A DNA stretch of 64,000 nt from Ilyomonas sp965199905 (GTDB lineage Bacteria > Bacteroidota > Bacteroidia > Chitinophagales > Chitinophagaceae), in the NCBI GenBank assembly GCA_965199905.1, contig OZ241366.1, positions 2,108,001-2,172,000 of the forward strand, read 5' to 3'. Positions 34,684 through 44,235 of this stretch are shown here, one piece after another (position 1 is the first letter of the stretch; every line of letters begins with the position of its first letter). A program made the position numbers and the translations under genes. A model generated the notes under the pieces. That model had not been told where the DNA came from. It made no database searches and was given only the letters and a program-made list of their open reading frames with translations.

Positions 34684-35727
34684 TTAATAACTACTGTTTG
34701 TATTCACAACTTGTTTTGTCCATGTAAGCTTTATATGAACTTTTGAATCAGCCGTAAAGTAAATCGGGTCTATCACCAATTGCGGCTCTGTATTTCTGCC
34801 GGGTTTGATGCCGTGGCATGAAAGCCACCAACTTCCGTCTGCTTTTTTAAAAGGTTGCCCGTGTCCTACTTCAATAAACGGCACGTCGGGTGACTGAGTG
34901 TATACATTGCCGAAGCGCTCTGCCCAAGGTTTATTTTGCGCACCGTAAATAGGATTCGTTTTATTCTTTGTCCATATTCCGGTTATGCTGCTTGCCGTTG
35001 CGTAGCCCACTTCATAGCCTCTTCCCCATGATGAATAAAAAAGATAATAAACACCATTGATCTTTATTACGCCGGGACCTTCTATGCCTACTCCTTTTCC
35101 GCCGTCCCATGTGCCCTGATTACCGGGTTGAAGAATCTGCACCACTTCACTCACCAACTTTGCATCAGGCAGGCTTATTTGCCGGCAAAAAATGCCCGAT
35201 GTAAAAAGATATACTTTACCATCATCGTCTTCAAATAAATCGGCATCATTGCCTTCGCACAAAGAAGTATCCTGCGTAAGCACTTTATAAGGACCGGTTA
35301 TGCTGTCGGCTACGGCAAGCCCTACTGCCTGCGCACCATTATATGCCGAGTCAATACAGTTGAAAGTGAGATAAAACTTATGTTTATATGGAAAAATCTC
35401 AGGCGCCCAAAAACGCTGCCTGTACCAACAACACTCAGCCGGTTTTACCAGAATGCTTTCAAAGTCCCAATGCAGCAGGTCGTCCGACGACCAAAGCTTC
35501 ACACCGGGGTTTTGTCCCCACTGCTCAAAAAAAGGGTAAGCAGTGGCCGTCATATAATATCTTCCATTTACATAATGAATATTCGGGTCGCGGACAGCCT
35601 CTGTTTTAATAGGGTTAATGTAACTGAAAACAGATTTGGATGATTGTTGCGCGTAAACGTTCCCGATATATAAACACATGAACAAAGTACTTATAATAAA
35701 GAGTTGATACCGCCAGTAGATTTTCAT
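34684..35727 (-). CDS. GH43 glycosidase, single propeller
   Basis: The 347-residue secreted enzyme has catalytic residues in AVRDPNIHYV, GNDADLFEDDDGKV and GIEGPGVIKINGVYYLFYS. The signal peptide ends at VYAQ. It has no C-terminal domain, unlike the GH43 encoded 11 bases downstream. It is the third GH43 of the locus, so side-chain pentoses seem to be an important target. A 312-base gap precedes it. Confidence 0.86.
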   Translation of the reverse strand: MKIYWRYQLFIISTLFMCLYIGNVYAQQSSKSVFSYINPIKTEAVRDPNIHYVNGRYYMTATAYPFFEQWGQNPGVKLWSSDDLLHWDFESILVKPAECCWYRQRFWAPEIFPYKHKFYLTFNCIDSAYNGAQAVGLAVADSITGPYKVLTQDTSLCEGNDADLFEDDDGKVYLFTSGIFCRQISLPDAKLVSEVVQILQPGNQGTWDGGKGVGIEGPGVIKINGVYYLFYSSWGRGYEVGYATASSITGIWTKNKTNPIYGAQNKPWAERFGNVYTQSPDVPFIEVGHGQPFKKADGSWWLSCHGIKPGRNTEPQLVIDPIYFTADSKVHIKLTWTKQVVNTNSSY

Positions 35728-36039
35728 AACAGCAATCGTTTACGTGAAAGCGCGAACAAGATAAGAGAACGAAAACACGCAGGCATCCTGCACTTACCTG
35801 CGAACCAATCTGAAAGCTTCAGAGTAAATAAAAGCAGCTGCTATTGGTAAGAAGTTAATTGACCTTTCTGCCTTTGGCGGACAATGAGTTTAAATGCTTT
35901 TCGTCTTCATGATTGATAACTCTATGCAGGATTCCTAAATTATTATTATAGAAGCGCATAAAGCAGAGCAAAGCCATGAGCCATGATTAATGCCACTTCC
36001 GTTTAACAACCGGATTTACAATTGATAGCGATTACGGGT
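35728..36039. other. Gap between esterase and GH43 genes
   Basis: No gene is seen. The minus strand contains GTGCAGGAT near 35787-35795, which is the first half of the operator-like motif found at susC and rhaT, but the second half and a TAnnTTTG box are missing. A separate promoter for the GH genes is possible but not supported. Confidence 0.3.
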
Positions 36040-36957
36040 TTACTTTTTTGTAAGCCATCCGTTGCTGTTCATCCATGTTATGCACAGGCGCATCCAGTCA
36101 TCAACCGGGATGTTCAACACGAACCCGTGATTTCCTTTTGCATAGATGTGCATTTCAGCAGGAACTTTATTATGTCGCAAAGATTCAAAATAGGCAATAC
36201 TGTTATCTACATCCACTACGTCATCATCTTCTGAATGAATCAGGAATGCCGGTGGCGTTTGAGGTGTTACCTGCAGCTCATTTGAATACAAATTTATTTG
36301 CGCTGACGAAGGGTGCTTACCCAGCAAGGCATCTCTCGATCCGCGATGACCCAAGCTGTCTGTCATACTGATGACCGGGTACACCAACAGCGAAAAATCG
36401 GGACGCAGGTTGGTGTTTTCTTTATTGTCAATAACGGCTTTATTAAAATGTGTGGAAGCCGTGGCTGCCAGGTGTCCGCCGGCAGAAAAGCCCATCATTC
36501 CGACGCGACCTGTGTCGATAGTCCACTGCTTTGCTTTCATTCTTACCAGTTTGATTGCCTGCTGCGCATCCTGCAAAGGACCTATCGTTTTATCAGGCAT
36601 CGTTTTGTCATCAGGTAAACGGTATTTTAATACAAATGCTGCCACTCCGTGCTGCTGAAAATATAAGGCTGTATTGATGCCTTCTTTCTGCATCATTAAA
36701 GCACCGTAACCGCCACCGGGGCAAATGATAACGGCTGCACCTGTTGCGGTTGACGGCTCCGGCAAATACATCGTCAACGAAGGTTGCGATACTTTAAAAG
36801 CAACACCATCTTTTAGTTCAGAACTATCCGCGGTTGAGATTGCGTTCGGATTCTTTCCTTCATACAAAGCCATTTCTTTTTGCGCAGATAAACCCTGCAT
36901 AACACAACAGGAAAGTATACCAATGCATAACTTTTTATAAAACATCATTTCATTCAT
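36040..36957 (-). CDS. Secreted alpha/beta-hydrolase esterase
   Basis: The 305-residue protein has a signal peptide and an alpha/beta hydrolase fold: oxyanion segment IICPGGGYGALMM, nucleophile MGFSAGGHLAA, acid near HSEDDDVVDVDNS, and histidine in GNHGFVLNIP. It resembles acetyl-xylan esterase-like and related carbohydrate esterases of Bacteroidota glycan loci. It likely removes acetyl groups that block the glycosidases. It follows susD after a stable hairpin. The start is uncertain by a few codons (ATGs at 36957, 36948 and 36945). Confidence 0.85.
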   Translation of the reverse strand: MNEMMFYKKLCIGILSCCVMQGLSAQKEMALYEGKNPNAISTADSSELKDGVAFKVSQPSLTMYLPEPSTATGAAVIICPGGGYGALMMQKEGINTALYFQQHGVAAFVLKYRLPDDKTMPDKTIGPLQDAQQAIKLVRMKAKQWTIDTGRVGMMGFSAGGHLAATASTHFNKAVIDNKENTNLRPDFSLLVYPVISMTDSLGHRGSRDALLGKHPSSAQINLYSNELQVTPQTPPAFLIHSEDDDVVDVDNSIAYFESLRHNKVPAEMHIYAKGNHGFVLNIPVDDWMRLCITWMNSNGWLTKK

Positions 36958-36993
36958 TTTTCGGTTTCGTATTGATACAGGTTATAATTACAA

Positions 36994-37017
36994 CTGCTCC
37001 TGAAGAATCAGGAGCAG
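36994..37017 (-). promoter_or_regulatory. Intercistronic hairpin between susD and esterase
   Basis: CTGCTCCTGA and TCAGGAGCAG form a perfect 10-bp stem with a 4-base loop and no T tract in the direction of transcription. Such hairpins after susD can stabilise the susCD message and lower read-through into the enzyme genes. That role is inferred. Confidence 0.6.
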
Positions 37018-37056
37018 GGTTATAAAAAGACTGCTTGTAAAAAATAAGTTGGTTGT

Positions 37057-38781
37057 TTATGGTTTAAATTCATTGGTCGGTACAGGAAAATAATCCCATG
37101 CGCCTTTTACGTATTTGCCAGCAGGGTTGACAATGCCTGAGACAATGGTTGGCGATTTGGCTGCCATCTGATGCAGCCGGTCTGCTGCAATACCCCAGCG
37201 GCGTAGGTTTTCGTAACGCCAGTCTTCACCGGCAAGTTCCACCCGCGATTCGTGCTGAATGGCAGTCCGCATATCGGTTTGAGATAAGCCTGCGTTAACC
37301 ATGGGTAGGTTGCCGGTAACGATTGTTTTCTGATAAATGCGCCTTGGGTCGATAGACTGGCTATTGTTGGCACGTGTTCTTACTTCGTTTATGTAAGCAG
37401 CCGCATCAGCCGTTTTTCCCACTTCATTTAGGCATTCTGCATAGCTGATGATGGCATCGGAAAAACGCATCCATTTTACGTTCAAATCTTCTCCGAACAA
37501 ACCTGCATTGTTCAGCAAGCCGGTGCGTTCGCTGGCATTGCGCAGATATTTATAATTAGGATACCAATCCTGATTCTTGCCAGGCCATATCGTGCCGGCA
37601 AACGCATTGTCTGAGCTCTTCACAGTATATGAAAGCGTGTTGGTGGCAGGATTAACTTTTACATTTTGGATAACCATGCGGCTAGCAGAATTGTGCAACA
37701 TGGTATCGCCGCCGGAGGTAACATAAAACACCTCGCCAGGTGCCAGCATGGTATAAGTATATCTTTTATCAATAAAATTACCGCTGGCATCTTTTTCAAA
37801 TTCGTCATACAAATCCGCCGTAAAACAGTCCCTGCCACCAAATCCTTCATACATATCCGGCTGCTCAAAAGCCTGAAAAAAATTACCGGGCGCCCCTACT
37901 TCGAGACTAATACCGGAACCTGCGGGATAATACATTTCATTTACCTCAAATACCGATTCTATGCTTTGGTCATACGCTTTGTTATACACATTGCCATAGT
38001 TAGGCAGTAGGTCAAGGTCGTAATCGCCTCTTTTATCTTTGGGAACAAAGTCAGCCCACACATCAGCCGCTTTTTGCCAGTTTTCTGTTTTGTTAATCGG
38101 GTAACCTGCCAATTGCATATATGTTTTTGCCAACATAAACTTTACAGCCGCCTGGCTAAGCCTGCCTTTGTTAGCCGCATCCCAGCTTTTTGGTAAATAA
38201 GGAATAGCTTCGGTAAAATCTTTAATTACCTGTGCATACACTGTATCTGCACTTTGAAATTTTTGCGTATAATATTCTTCAATAGGTAGAACATCGGTAA
38301 TTACTGGTGTTGTGCCCCATCGCGTGGCAACCATATAATACATCAATCCGCGGATGGCTTTACACTCTGCGCTCAGTCCGTCTTTATCTGCCTGCGGGAT
38401 GGGCGCAGATGCCAGCTTATCTAATGTATAATTACATAGATAAATACCTTGAAAACAATATTTCCATCCCCAAAGGAACTGAACGTTATCGGGCGAAAAA
38501 TTATTCCATACGGTAAAGTCATCTGTGTAATTGCGCAGCAAATCATCACCCGCATATTCGTTTAATCCGTGCCTTATAAAAAGATAGATAGGCCCTAAGT
38601 GAACCGTTCTGTTGTAAGCTTGCATCACAGCACCCTTGCATTGGTCGGTAGTCTGATAAAAATTCTGGTCTGCAACAACGCCATAAGGTGCAGAATCTAA
38701 AAAGCTTTTTTTGCAGGAACCGGCTGCTGCCAGCATAATTATGCCAAGAGCAAAATTTAGATAATTTGTAAACTGTTTCAT
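37057..38781 (-). CDS. susD: SusD-like surface glycan-binding lipoprotein
   Basis: The 574-residue protein starts MKQFTNYLNFALGIIMLAAAGSCKK, a lipoprotein signal with C at the cleavage site; the start at 38781 is preferred over one 16 codons upstream. Helical TPR-like repeats of the SusD fold follow (DQCKGAVMQAYNRTVHLG, SAECKAIRGLMYYMVATRWG), and the C-terminus holds LAGEDWRYENLRRWGIAADRL, a RagB/SusD family signature. It would cover the SusC pore and bind the glycan at the cell surface. It starts 34 bases after susC. Confidence 0.93.
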   Translation of the reverse strand: MKQFTNYLNFALGIIMLAAAGSCKKSFLDSAPYGVVADQNFYQTTDQCKGAVMQAYNRTVHLGPIYLFIRHGLNEYAGDDLLRNYTDDFTVWNNFSPDNVQFLWGWKYCFQGIYLCNYTLDKLASAPIPQADKDGLSAECKAIRGLMYYMVATRWGTTPVITDVLPIEEYYTQKFQSADTVYAQVIKDFTEAIPYLPKSWDAANKGRLSQAAVKFMLAKTYMQLAGYPINKTENWQKAADVWADFVPKDKRGDYDLDLLPNYGNVYNKAYDQSIESVFEVNEMYYPAGSGISLEVGAPGNFFQAFEQPDMYEGFGGRDCFTADLYDEFEKDASGNFIDKRYTYTMLAPGEVFYVTSGGDTMLHNSASRMVIQNVKVNPATNTLSYTVKSSDNAFAGTIWPGKNQDWYPNYKYLRNASERTGLLNNAGLFGEDLNVKWMRFSDAIISYAECLNEVGKTADAAAYINEVRTRANNSQSIDPRRIYQKTIVTGNLPMVNAGLSQTDMRTAIQHESRVELAGEDWRYENLRRWGIAADRLHQMAAKSPTIVSGIVNPAGKYVKGAWDYFPVPTNEFKP

Positions 38782-38815
38782 TGTTTGACTTTGTTTATTG
38801 ACTTTGCTAACGCTT

Positions 38816-41800
38816 TTAAAACCTGGCACTGATACCCACCGTCATTGTCTTTTGTATCGGGTAGCGGTCTCCATAATCAAGACCCATTATATAGCTTGGG
38901 CTATTTCCTTGGCCGCCTTCGTTAGCGTTGAGACGAACACCATTGGCTATTTCAGGATCATCGCCTTTGTATTTTGTGATAACAAATAAGTTTTCAGCCG
39001 CCACATACAGACGAATGCCGCTAAAGCCACTATTTCGCAATAGCTTATCAGATAAAGTATAACCCAACTGCAGATTTTTTAACCTGAAATAAGAGCCGTT
39101 TTGTAGGCTGTTGGAAACCGGACCTTTTTCGAAATTTCGCTTGGTGCCGCCGGCACTTACTTTCGGATAAATGGCGTTTGTATGTTCGGGCGTCCACGAA
39201 TTGGCTACCACATCAGCCCACACATTTTGTGGACCGCCTTCGTCCCAGCCGGAGAGATAAATATCACCTATAGTATAAATATCGTTTCCGTAAGAACCTG
39301 TCCAGAAGGACTTAAGATCAAAGCCGGCATACGTAAAGTTTAGGTTGAACGAATAAGTAAATTTAGGATTAGGATTACCGATGATGGATTTGTCTTTATC
39401 GTTGATAATACCATCGCCATTCAAGTCGGCAAATTTAAAATCGCCTACCTGCGCTGCCTGCTGTCTTTCTACGCCATCCTTGTTCAGCAGTTCGGCTTCG
39501 CTGTTGTAAAACCCTATGACTTTATATCCAAAAAATGCACCCAGCGGATCGCCTTCTTTCATTTGTATAACTGTAGGAATGCGCTCGTCGTTTACCTGAA
39601 TGGGAATGTTATCATTCAGCTTTGCTACTACTGCTTTGTAAGCTGATATATTGGTTCCGAAATCAAGCCCGATTTTACCGAGATTCGTGGTGTAATTTAC
39701 GGTTACGTCCATCCCATGATTATTTATTTCAGCACCGTTTACCCATTGTGTTACCGGTGCTATGCCATCCGACGCAGGAATACCGGAATATAATGGCAGT
39801 GTTTTTTGATACAGCACATTGGTGGTACGGCGGTAAAAGTAATCAGCAGTGATGTGCACTTTTTCATTAAACAAACCAATGTCGGTTCCAATGTTGGTAG
39901 AAGAGGTTGTTTCCCAAGTTAAATCGGGGTTGGGAGCATTGGTGGGGCCATAACCTTGAACAAATATTTTACTGGAGTTGTCGCCACCTTCACCTCCAAG
40001 CACATAACCCCTGTTTACCGTGCCGGCTATCTGCGACAGGTAAGGGAAATCGGATTGTATGCGTTCGTTACCTAATTGCCCCCAACTGCCTCTGAATTTG
40101 AGATCGCTGATCCATTTGATGTTCCAGTTTTTAAAGAACTTTTCATTTGAAGTTCTCCAGCCAAGACCTACGGAAGGAAACGTGCCCCAACGTTTGCCCG
40201 GCGCAAAGCGATAGGAGCCGTCGCGCCGGATACTTGCCTGCAGAAGATAGCGTTCGTCGTAATTATAAGTTATTCTGCCCACATAAGATTCGTAAGCGCG
40301 GCGATATTCGCTTCCGTTGTTGTTCCTATCCTGCGTTTGAGCATCCAGTACCTGCAGGTATGGATCGTTAGAAATACCGGTCGAAGCGCTCGCACCAAAA
40401 TAATTAGAGTTTTCTTCTTCAGCTACCGTGCCTGCAGTAACGCCAACCGTGTGTTTGTTGAAGGTTTTGGTGTAAGTAAGAAAGTTGTTGAATGTCCAGT
40501 GAAAATATTTTGAAAAGGCATCATTCACACCGGTTTTAATAGAGTAATCGCGACTCCCCAAAGAATAAATTGGCGAAAAACTGTGATAATTATTGTCTAT
40601 CCGTTCAAAACCAATGGTAGATGTAAATTTCATTCCATCTAATGGCTTTATTATTTTACCCAAATCTATCTCGCCGGAAGCGTTGCCATACATGCTCAGC
40701 CAATGATTGGTCCCATTGTTTCTCGCTGTTGCTGCCACAGGATTCAACAGTATATTGATTGCCTGCGCTACATCAAAATATTGATCAAATTCACGATTGG
40801 CAGGGTCAAGTGCAGCAATTTCATCCGCCGTTTTATACACCGGTACCAACGCGGGAATATTTCTTGCCAAACCGTACAAATTGTTGTTGTGCCTCTTTTC
40901 ATTTGAAATGGCAAAATCTTCCCCGAACCTCAACCAGTTAAATATTTTATTGGTGCTGTTGAGCCTGGCTGTAAATCGTTCGTTGTCCGATTTTAGCTGT
41001 GTTCCCAGCACTTTAGAGTAGTCAACGCTGGTAAAATAAGTATGGTCATCGTTGCCACCTCTGATTCCTAAGTTATAATTTTGCGTGGTGCCGATGCGGG
41101 TAATGGCATCAACCCAGTCGGTGTTGTTTTTTTTACTGTATAAATCAGCCAGCGGACCATCTTCGCCTTTTAGTTTTACGTAATTAAAAAATTCATCAGC
41201 GTTAGCCATTCTCCGAACCCTACCGTTGGTAGCCGTCCCGTAGTAAGAATCAAAAGAAATTTGACGCTTGCCACTTTTGCCTTTTTTAGTGGTGATATAT
41301 ACTACACCGTTGGCTGCACGATTGCCATAAATGGCGGCAGCAGCAGCATCTTTAAATACCTGAACACTCTCAATGTCCGAAGGGTTTAAAAAATTCAAAC
41401 CATTGTTTACGGGTATTCCATCAACGACATACAAAGGGTTGTTGTTGCCGAAAGTACCTACACCGCGAATGCGAACCTTGCCATTGTTACCTGGCTCGCC
41501 ACCATCGGTAGTTACGGTTAAGCCGGCCACCTGCCCCTGCAGCAGCGATTCGGTATTTTGCACCGGCATACCCTCCAATTTTTTGCCGCTTACGCTACTA
41601 ATAGCAGAGATAAGATCGCTGCGTTTTTGCGTGCCGTATCCTACCACAATTACCTGGTCAAGATTGTTATCAACCGAAGGTGTAAGATTTACGGACAGCA
41701 CTTCGTTTTTATTGATTTCCATTTCTTTTGTTTGAAAGCCAAGCCGGGTAAAAACAAGCGTTACCGGCAATGTCACTTTAATTGAAAAGTTACCATTTTC

Positions 41801-41995
41801 GTCGCTTGTCGTGCCCTGCGAAGTGCCTTTAACCTGTACTGAAACAGCATTAAGGGAAGAATCGTAATTGATAGTGGTTACGCGCCCTGAAATGGTTGTT
41901 TGTGAAAAAGAAAAACTGAATAATAATACACAAAAGAGAAGCAAAAGGCACCTCTTGCAACACATAATTAACACTTGTGGCAATGGTTTTAACAT
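38816..41995 (-). CDS. susC: SusC-like TonB-dependent transporter
   Basis: The 1059-residue protein has a signal peptide, a carboxypeptidase-D-like N-terminal domain (TTISGRVTTINYDSSLNA), a TonB box/plug region (DQVIVVGYGTQKRSDLISAI, then ESLLQGQVAGLTV, the RagA/SusC signature) and a 22-strand barrel ending in ISARF. It imports oligosaccharides with SusD. No STN or anti-sigma-interaction domain is present, so an ECF-sigma route is unlikely. A promoter with a clear -7 box and an operator-like motif lies upstream (42062-42109). Confidence 0.95.
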   Translation of the reverse strand: MLKPLPQVLIMCCKRCLLLLFCVLLFSFSFSQTTISGRVTTINYDSSLNAVSVQVKGTSQGTTSDENGNFSIKVTLPVTLVFTRLGFQTKEMEINKNEVLSVNLTPSVDNNLDQVIVVGYGTQKRSDLISAISSVSGKKLEGMPVQNTESLLQGQVAGLTVTTDGGEPGNNGKVRIRGVGTFGNNNPLYVVDGIPVNNGLNFLNPSDIESVQVFKDAAAAAIYGNRAANGVVYITTKKGKSGKRQISFDSYYGTATNGRVRRMANADEFFNYVKLKGEDGPLADLYSKKNNTDWVDAITRIGTTQNYNLGIRGGNDDHTYFTSVDYSKVLGTQLKSDNERFTARLNSTNKIFNWLRFGEDFAISNEKRHNNNLYGLARNIPALVPVYKTADEIAALDPANREFDQYFDVAQAINILLNPVAATARNNGTNHWLSMYGNASGEIDLGKIIKPLDGMKFTSTIGFERIDNNYHSFSPIYSLGSRDYSIKTGVNDAFSKYFHWTFNNFLTYTKTFNKHTVGVTAGTVAEEENSNYFGASASTGISNDPYLQVLDAQTQDRNNNGSEYRRAYESYVGRITYNYDERYLLQASIRRDGSYRFAPGKRWGTFPSVGLGWRTSNEKFFKNWNIKWISDLKFRGSWGQLGNERIQSDFPYLSQIAGTVNRGYVLGGEGGDNSSKIFVQGYGPTNAPNPDLTWETTSSTNIGTDIGLFNEKVHITADYFYRRTTNVLYQKTLPLYSGIPASDGIAPVTQWVNGAEINNHGMDVTVNYTTNLGKIGLDFGTNISAYKAVVAKLNDNIPIQVNDERIPTVIQMKEGDPLGAFFGYKVIGFYNSEAELLNKDGVERQQAAQVGDFKFADLNGDGIINDKDKSIIGNPNPKFTYSFNLNFTYAGFDLKSFWTGSYGNDIYTIGDIYLSGWDEGGPQNVWADVVANSWTPEHTNAIYPKVSAGGTKRNFEKGPVSNSLQNGSYFRLKNLQLGYTLSDKLLRNSGFSGIRLYVAAENLFVITKYKGDDPEIANGVRLNANEGGQGNSPSYIMGLDYGDRYPIQKTMTVGISARF

Positions 41996-42061
41996 GGCAG
42001 CATTTTAGTTTATAATTTAAAAAATAAATTGACAGATAACTACGCAGATACAATCGTAAGT

Positions 42062-42109
42062 CAAATATAAACGGGCTTTACAGATTGAGTATCCTGTGCT
42101 ATCCTGCAC
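42062..42109 (-). promoter_or_regulatory. susC promoter: -7 box and operator-like direct repeat
   Basis: On the minus strand TATATTTG (42062-42069) is a perfect TAnnTTTG box, 66 bases before the susC ATG. Starting 18 bases further upstream (42088-42109) is GTGCAGGATAG followed by CACAGGATACT, a direct repeat of CAGGATA with a 10-base period. A near-identical motif stands at exactly the same distance from the -7 box of rhaT (51438-51459). No -33 TTTG is present, so an activator probably replaces it. The gap 42110-42267 holds nothing else. Confidence 0.65.
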
Positions 42110-42267
42110 TGTCCCCTACTGTCTGACTGTTTATAAGTCTATAATGAGGGTATTGAAGAAGAGGAATGGTTGATGTTTGAAAACAGAAAGGCAGACAATG
42201 ATAATAACAAAACACTTGCTTTTGAAAGAAAAAACAACTTGTATAACTGAAGCGCCGCAATAAAGTA

Positions 42268-42846
42268 CTATAATAAAAAAACAATCATGCTTCTTGCTCC
42301 ATGCGCGCCTACAACCAGCGACTGCTCTATATCTGCGGTTTTTGAAGGTCCCGCGATAAAGGTGGCGAAACCATATTCTGCATTGCCAATCATCTTGTAA
42401 GCATCATGCATGGTAGAGACGATATTTTCCTTGTGAAGTACGACAGCTAAATGCTGTGTTATAAAGGGCAACACCCGTTCCTGCACATCATTTTCAGTTA
42501 TCCATACAGCGCCGTTTTCAGCTACGGCTAGCTTTGCAGGAACGATGTATAAATCGGCGTTTTCATAATCATGAGGCGTCGTGTTAATCGTATTATCGGA
42601 AATAGAAACCAACGGCTCAATGGCAGTAACATTACGGTTAGCAATGGCGGAATAACTGCCTTTGATAACAGAAACGATTTGTTCGTAATCTTCCACTATA
42701 TGCACGTCACATCCAATGGTTCTTGCCACTTCTATAAATTGTTTCACCGGATCATCAAACCAAGGCTCAAACGCTGGTACATCAGCCATTTTAGTTAATG
42801 GCGGCTGATTTGTTTTGATGTTGTATAAAATGCTTTGCCGGCTCAT
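42268..42846 (-). CDS. lutC: LutC-like LUD domain protein (lactate oxidation)
   Basis: The 192-residue protein is of the LUD (YkgG/LutC) family: ADLYIVPAKLAVAENGAVWI, then FATFIAGPSKTADIEQSLVVGAHGARSMIVFLL, which carries the conserved GPS-TADIE and GAHGP-like end. It is one subunit of the iron-sulfur L-lactate oxidising complex LutABC. Its start overlaps the lutB stop by 4 bases. It ends the rhamnose operon, consistent with use of lactate made from rhamnose. Confidence 0.88.
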   Translation of the reverse strand: MSRQSILYNIKTNQPPLTKMADVPAFEPWFDDPVKQFIEVARTIGCDVHIVEDYEQIVSVIKGSYSAIANRNVTAIEPLVSISDNTINTTPHDYENADLYIVPAKLAVAENGAVWITENDVQERVLPFITQHLAVVLHKENIVSTMHDAYKMIGNAEYGFATFIAGPSKTADIEQSLVVGAHGARSMIVFLL

Positions 42847-44219
42847 TTTTTTATGTTCTTTTTATACCATTCAGTAAATGATTTTTCAGGAGGCGCAGGC
42901 ATCTCTCTTTCTTTATACCAGGGATTCATTTTGTTGTTGATTATAAACGGAGCCTTGCGCATAATCCATCTGCCCCACTTACCTGCAAACCTGTATAAGG
43001 ATGAATGCGACAAGGTAAAGGTCATGCCTTGCATAGCCGCCTTTTTAGCTGCGGGAACATACCCTTCTTTTGCCAGCACCTGCCGCCATTTATAGAGTTG
43101 CTGGTGTATATCAATTTTCACCGGGCACACATTGCTGCAACTACCGCAAAGTGTAGATGCAAAAGGCAGATCAGCATACTCCTTCATATCTAAATTGGGA
43201 GCCAGGATGGAACCGATAGGGCCGGCAATGGCATTGTGATAGCTGTGTCCGCCGCTTCTCCTGTAAACAGGGCAAGTATTGAAACAAGCACCACAGCGAA
43301 TGCACTTTAATGAGTTGCGAAAATCTTCACGTCCCAACTGGCGGCTTCTGCCATTGTCAACAATTACAATGTGCATCTGCTGACCATCACGTGGCTTTTT
43401 AAAATGACTGCTATACGTTGTAATGGGTTGCCCCGTAGCGCTGCGGGTAAGCAAACGCAGGAACACGCTTAGATGATTTCTTTGTGGTATTATTTTTTCG
43501 ATGCCCATACAGGCGATGTGTACGTCGCTTAAATGAGCGCCCATATCGGCATTGCCTTCATTGGTGCAAACCACAAATTCTCCCGTTTCAGCAATGGCGA
43601 AATTGACACCTGTAATGGCTACTTTTCTCGTCAAAAATATATCACGTAAATGCAGTCGGGCTGCGTGTGTAAGCAACTTTGGATCGGCGTTTCCAAACGG
43701 TGTTCCTAGATGCGTATGAAACAACTCGCCAATCTCTTCTTTCTTTTTATGAATGCAGGGTAATACAATATGGCTCGGGGCTTCTTTGGCAAGCTGAACA
43801 ATACGTTCGCCCAAATCTGAATCAATCACTTCAATGCCTTGCTGATGCAGGTATTCGTTGAGATGACATTCTTCCGTAAGCATGGATTTGCTTTTGACCA
43901 ATTTATTTACTCCCTGTTGCTGAAGAATGCTGTGTATAATCTCATTGTGCTCTCTTGCATCCGCTGCCCAGTGCACCTGTATGCCGTTTGCCAAAGCCTT
44001 CTCTTCAAAAAGAGTCAGGTATTCGCTTAAATTGCCAAGCACATGATTTTTTATTTGAGATGCAGTCTCGCGCAATTGTTCCCATTCAGGTATGCCATGT
44101 ACCGCTTTATCACGCTTCTGACGTATCCACCAAAGTGTTTCATTATGCCAGTTTACGCGCTCTTCGTCTGCATTAAACTGTTCGGCTAACTCTGCATGTT
44201 CCTTTGCTTGATTTTGCAT
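42843..44219 (-). CDS. lutB: LutB-like iron-sulfur LUD protein (lactate oxidation)
   Basis: The 458-residue protein has an N-terminal LUD domain (GVNFAIAETGEFVVCTNEGN) and a C-terminal ferredoxin-like domain with two 4Fe-4S motifs: CIRCGACFNTCPVYRRSGG and CGSCSNVCPV. That is the LutB architecture, and 458 residues is normal. It is the electron-transfer core of the LutABC lactate dehydrogenase. The gene lies 16 bases after lutA and overlaps lutC. Confidence 0.92.
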   Translation of the reverse strand: MQNQAKEHAELAEQFNADEERVNWHNETLWWIRQKRDKAVHGIPEWEQLRETASQIKNHVLGNLSEYLTLFEEKALANGIQVHWAADAREHNEIIHSILQQQGVNKLVKSKSMLTEECHLNEYLHQQGIEVIDSDLGERIVQLAKEAPSHIVLPCIHKKKEEIGELFHTHLGTPFGNADPKLLTHAARLHLRDIFLTRKVAITGVNFAIAETGEFVVCTNEGNADMGAHLSDVHIACMGIEKIIPQRNHLSVFLRLLTRSATGQPITTYSSHFKKPRDGQQMHIVIVDNGRSRQLGREDFRNSLKCIRCGACFNTCPVYRRSGGHSYHNAIAGPIGSILAPNLDMKEYADLPFASTLCGSCSNVCPVKIDIHQQLYKWRQVLAKEGYVPAAKKAAMQGMTFTLSHSSLYRFAGKWGRWIMRKAPFIINNKMNPWYKEREMPAPPEKSFTEWYKKNIKK

Positions 44220-44235
44220 TCAAATCGTTTTTATT

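Noticed and set aside
35728..36039. Third copy of the susC/rhaT operator before the GH43 gene
   Set aside because: Only the first half (GTGCAGGAT) is present and no TAnnTTTG box is at the right distance.
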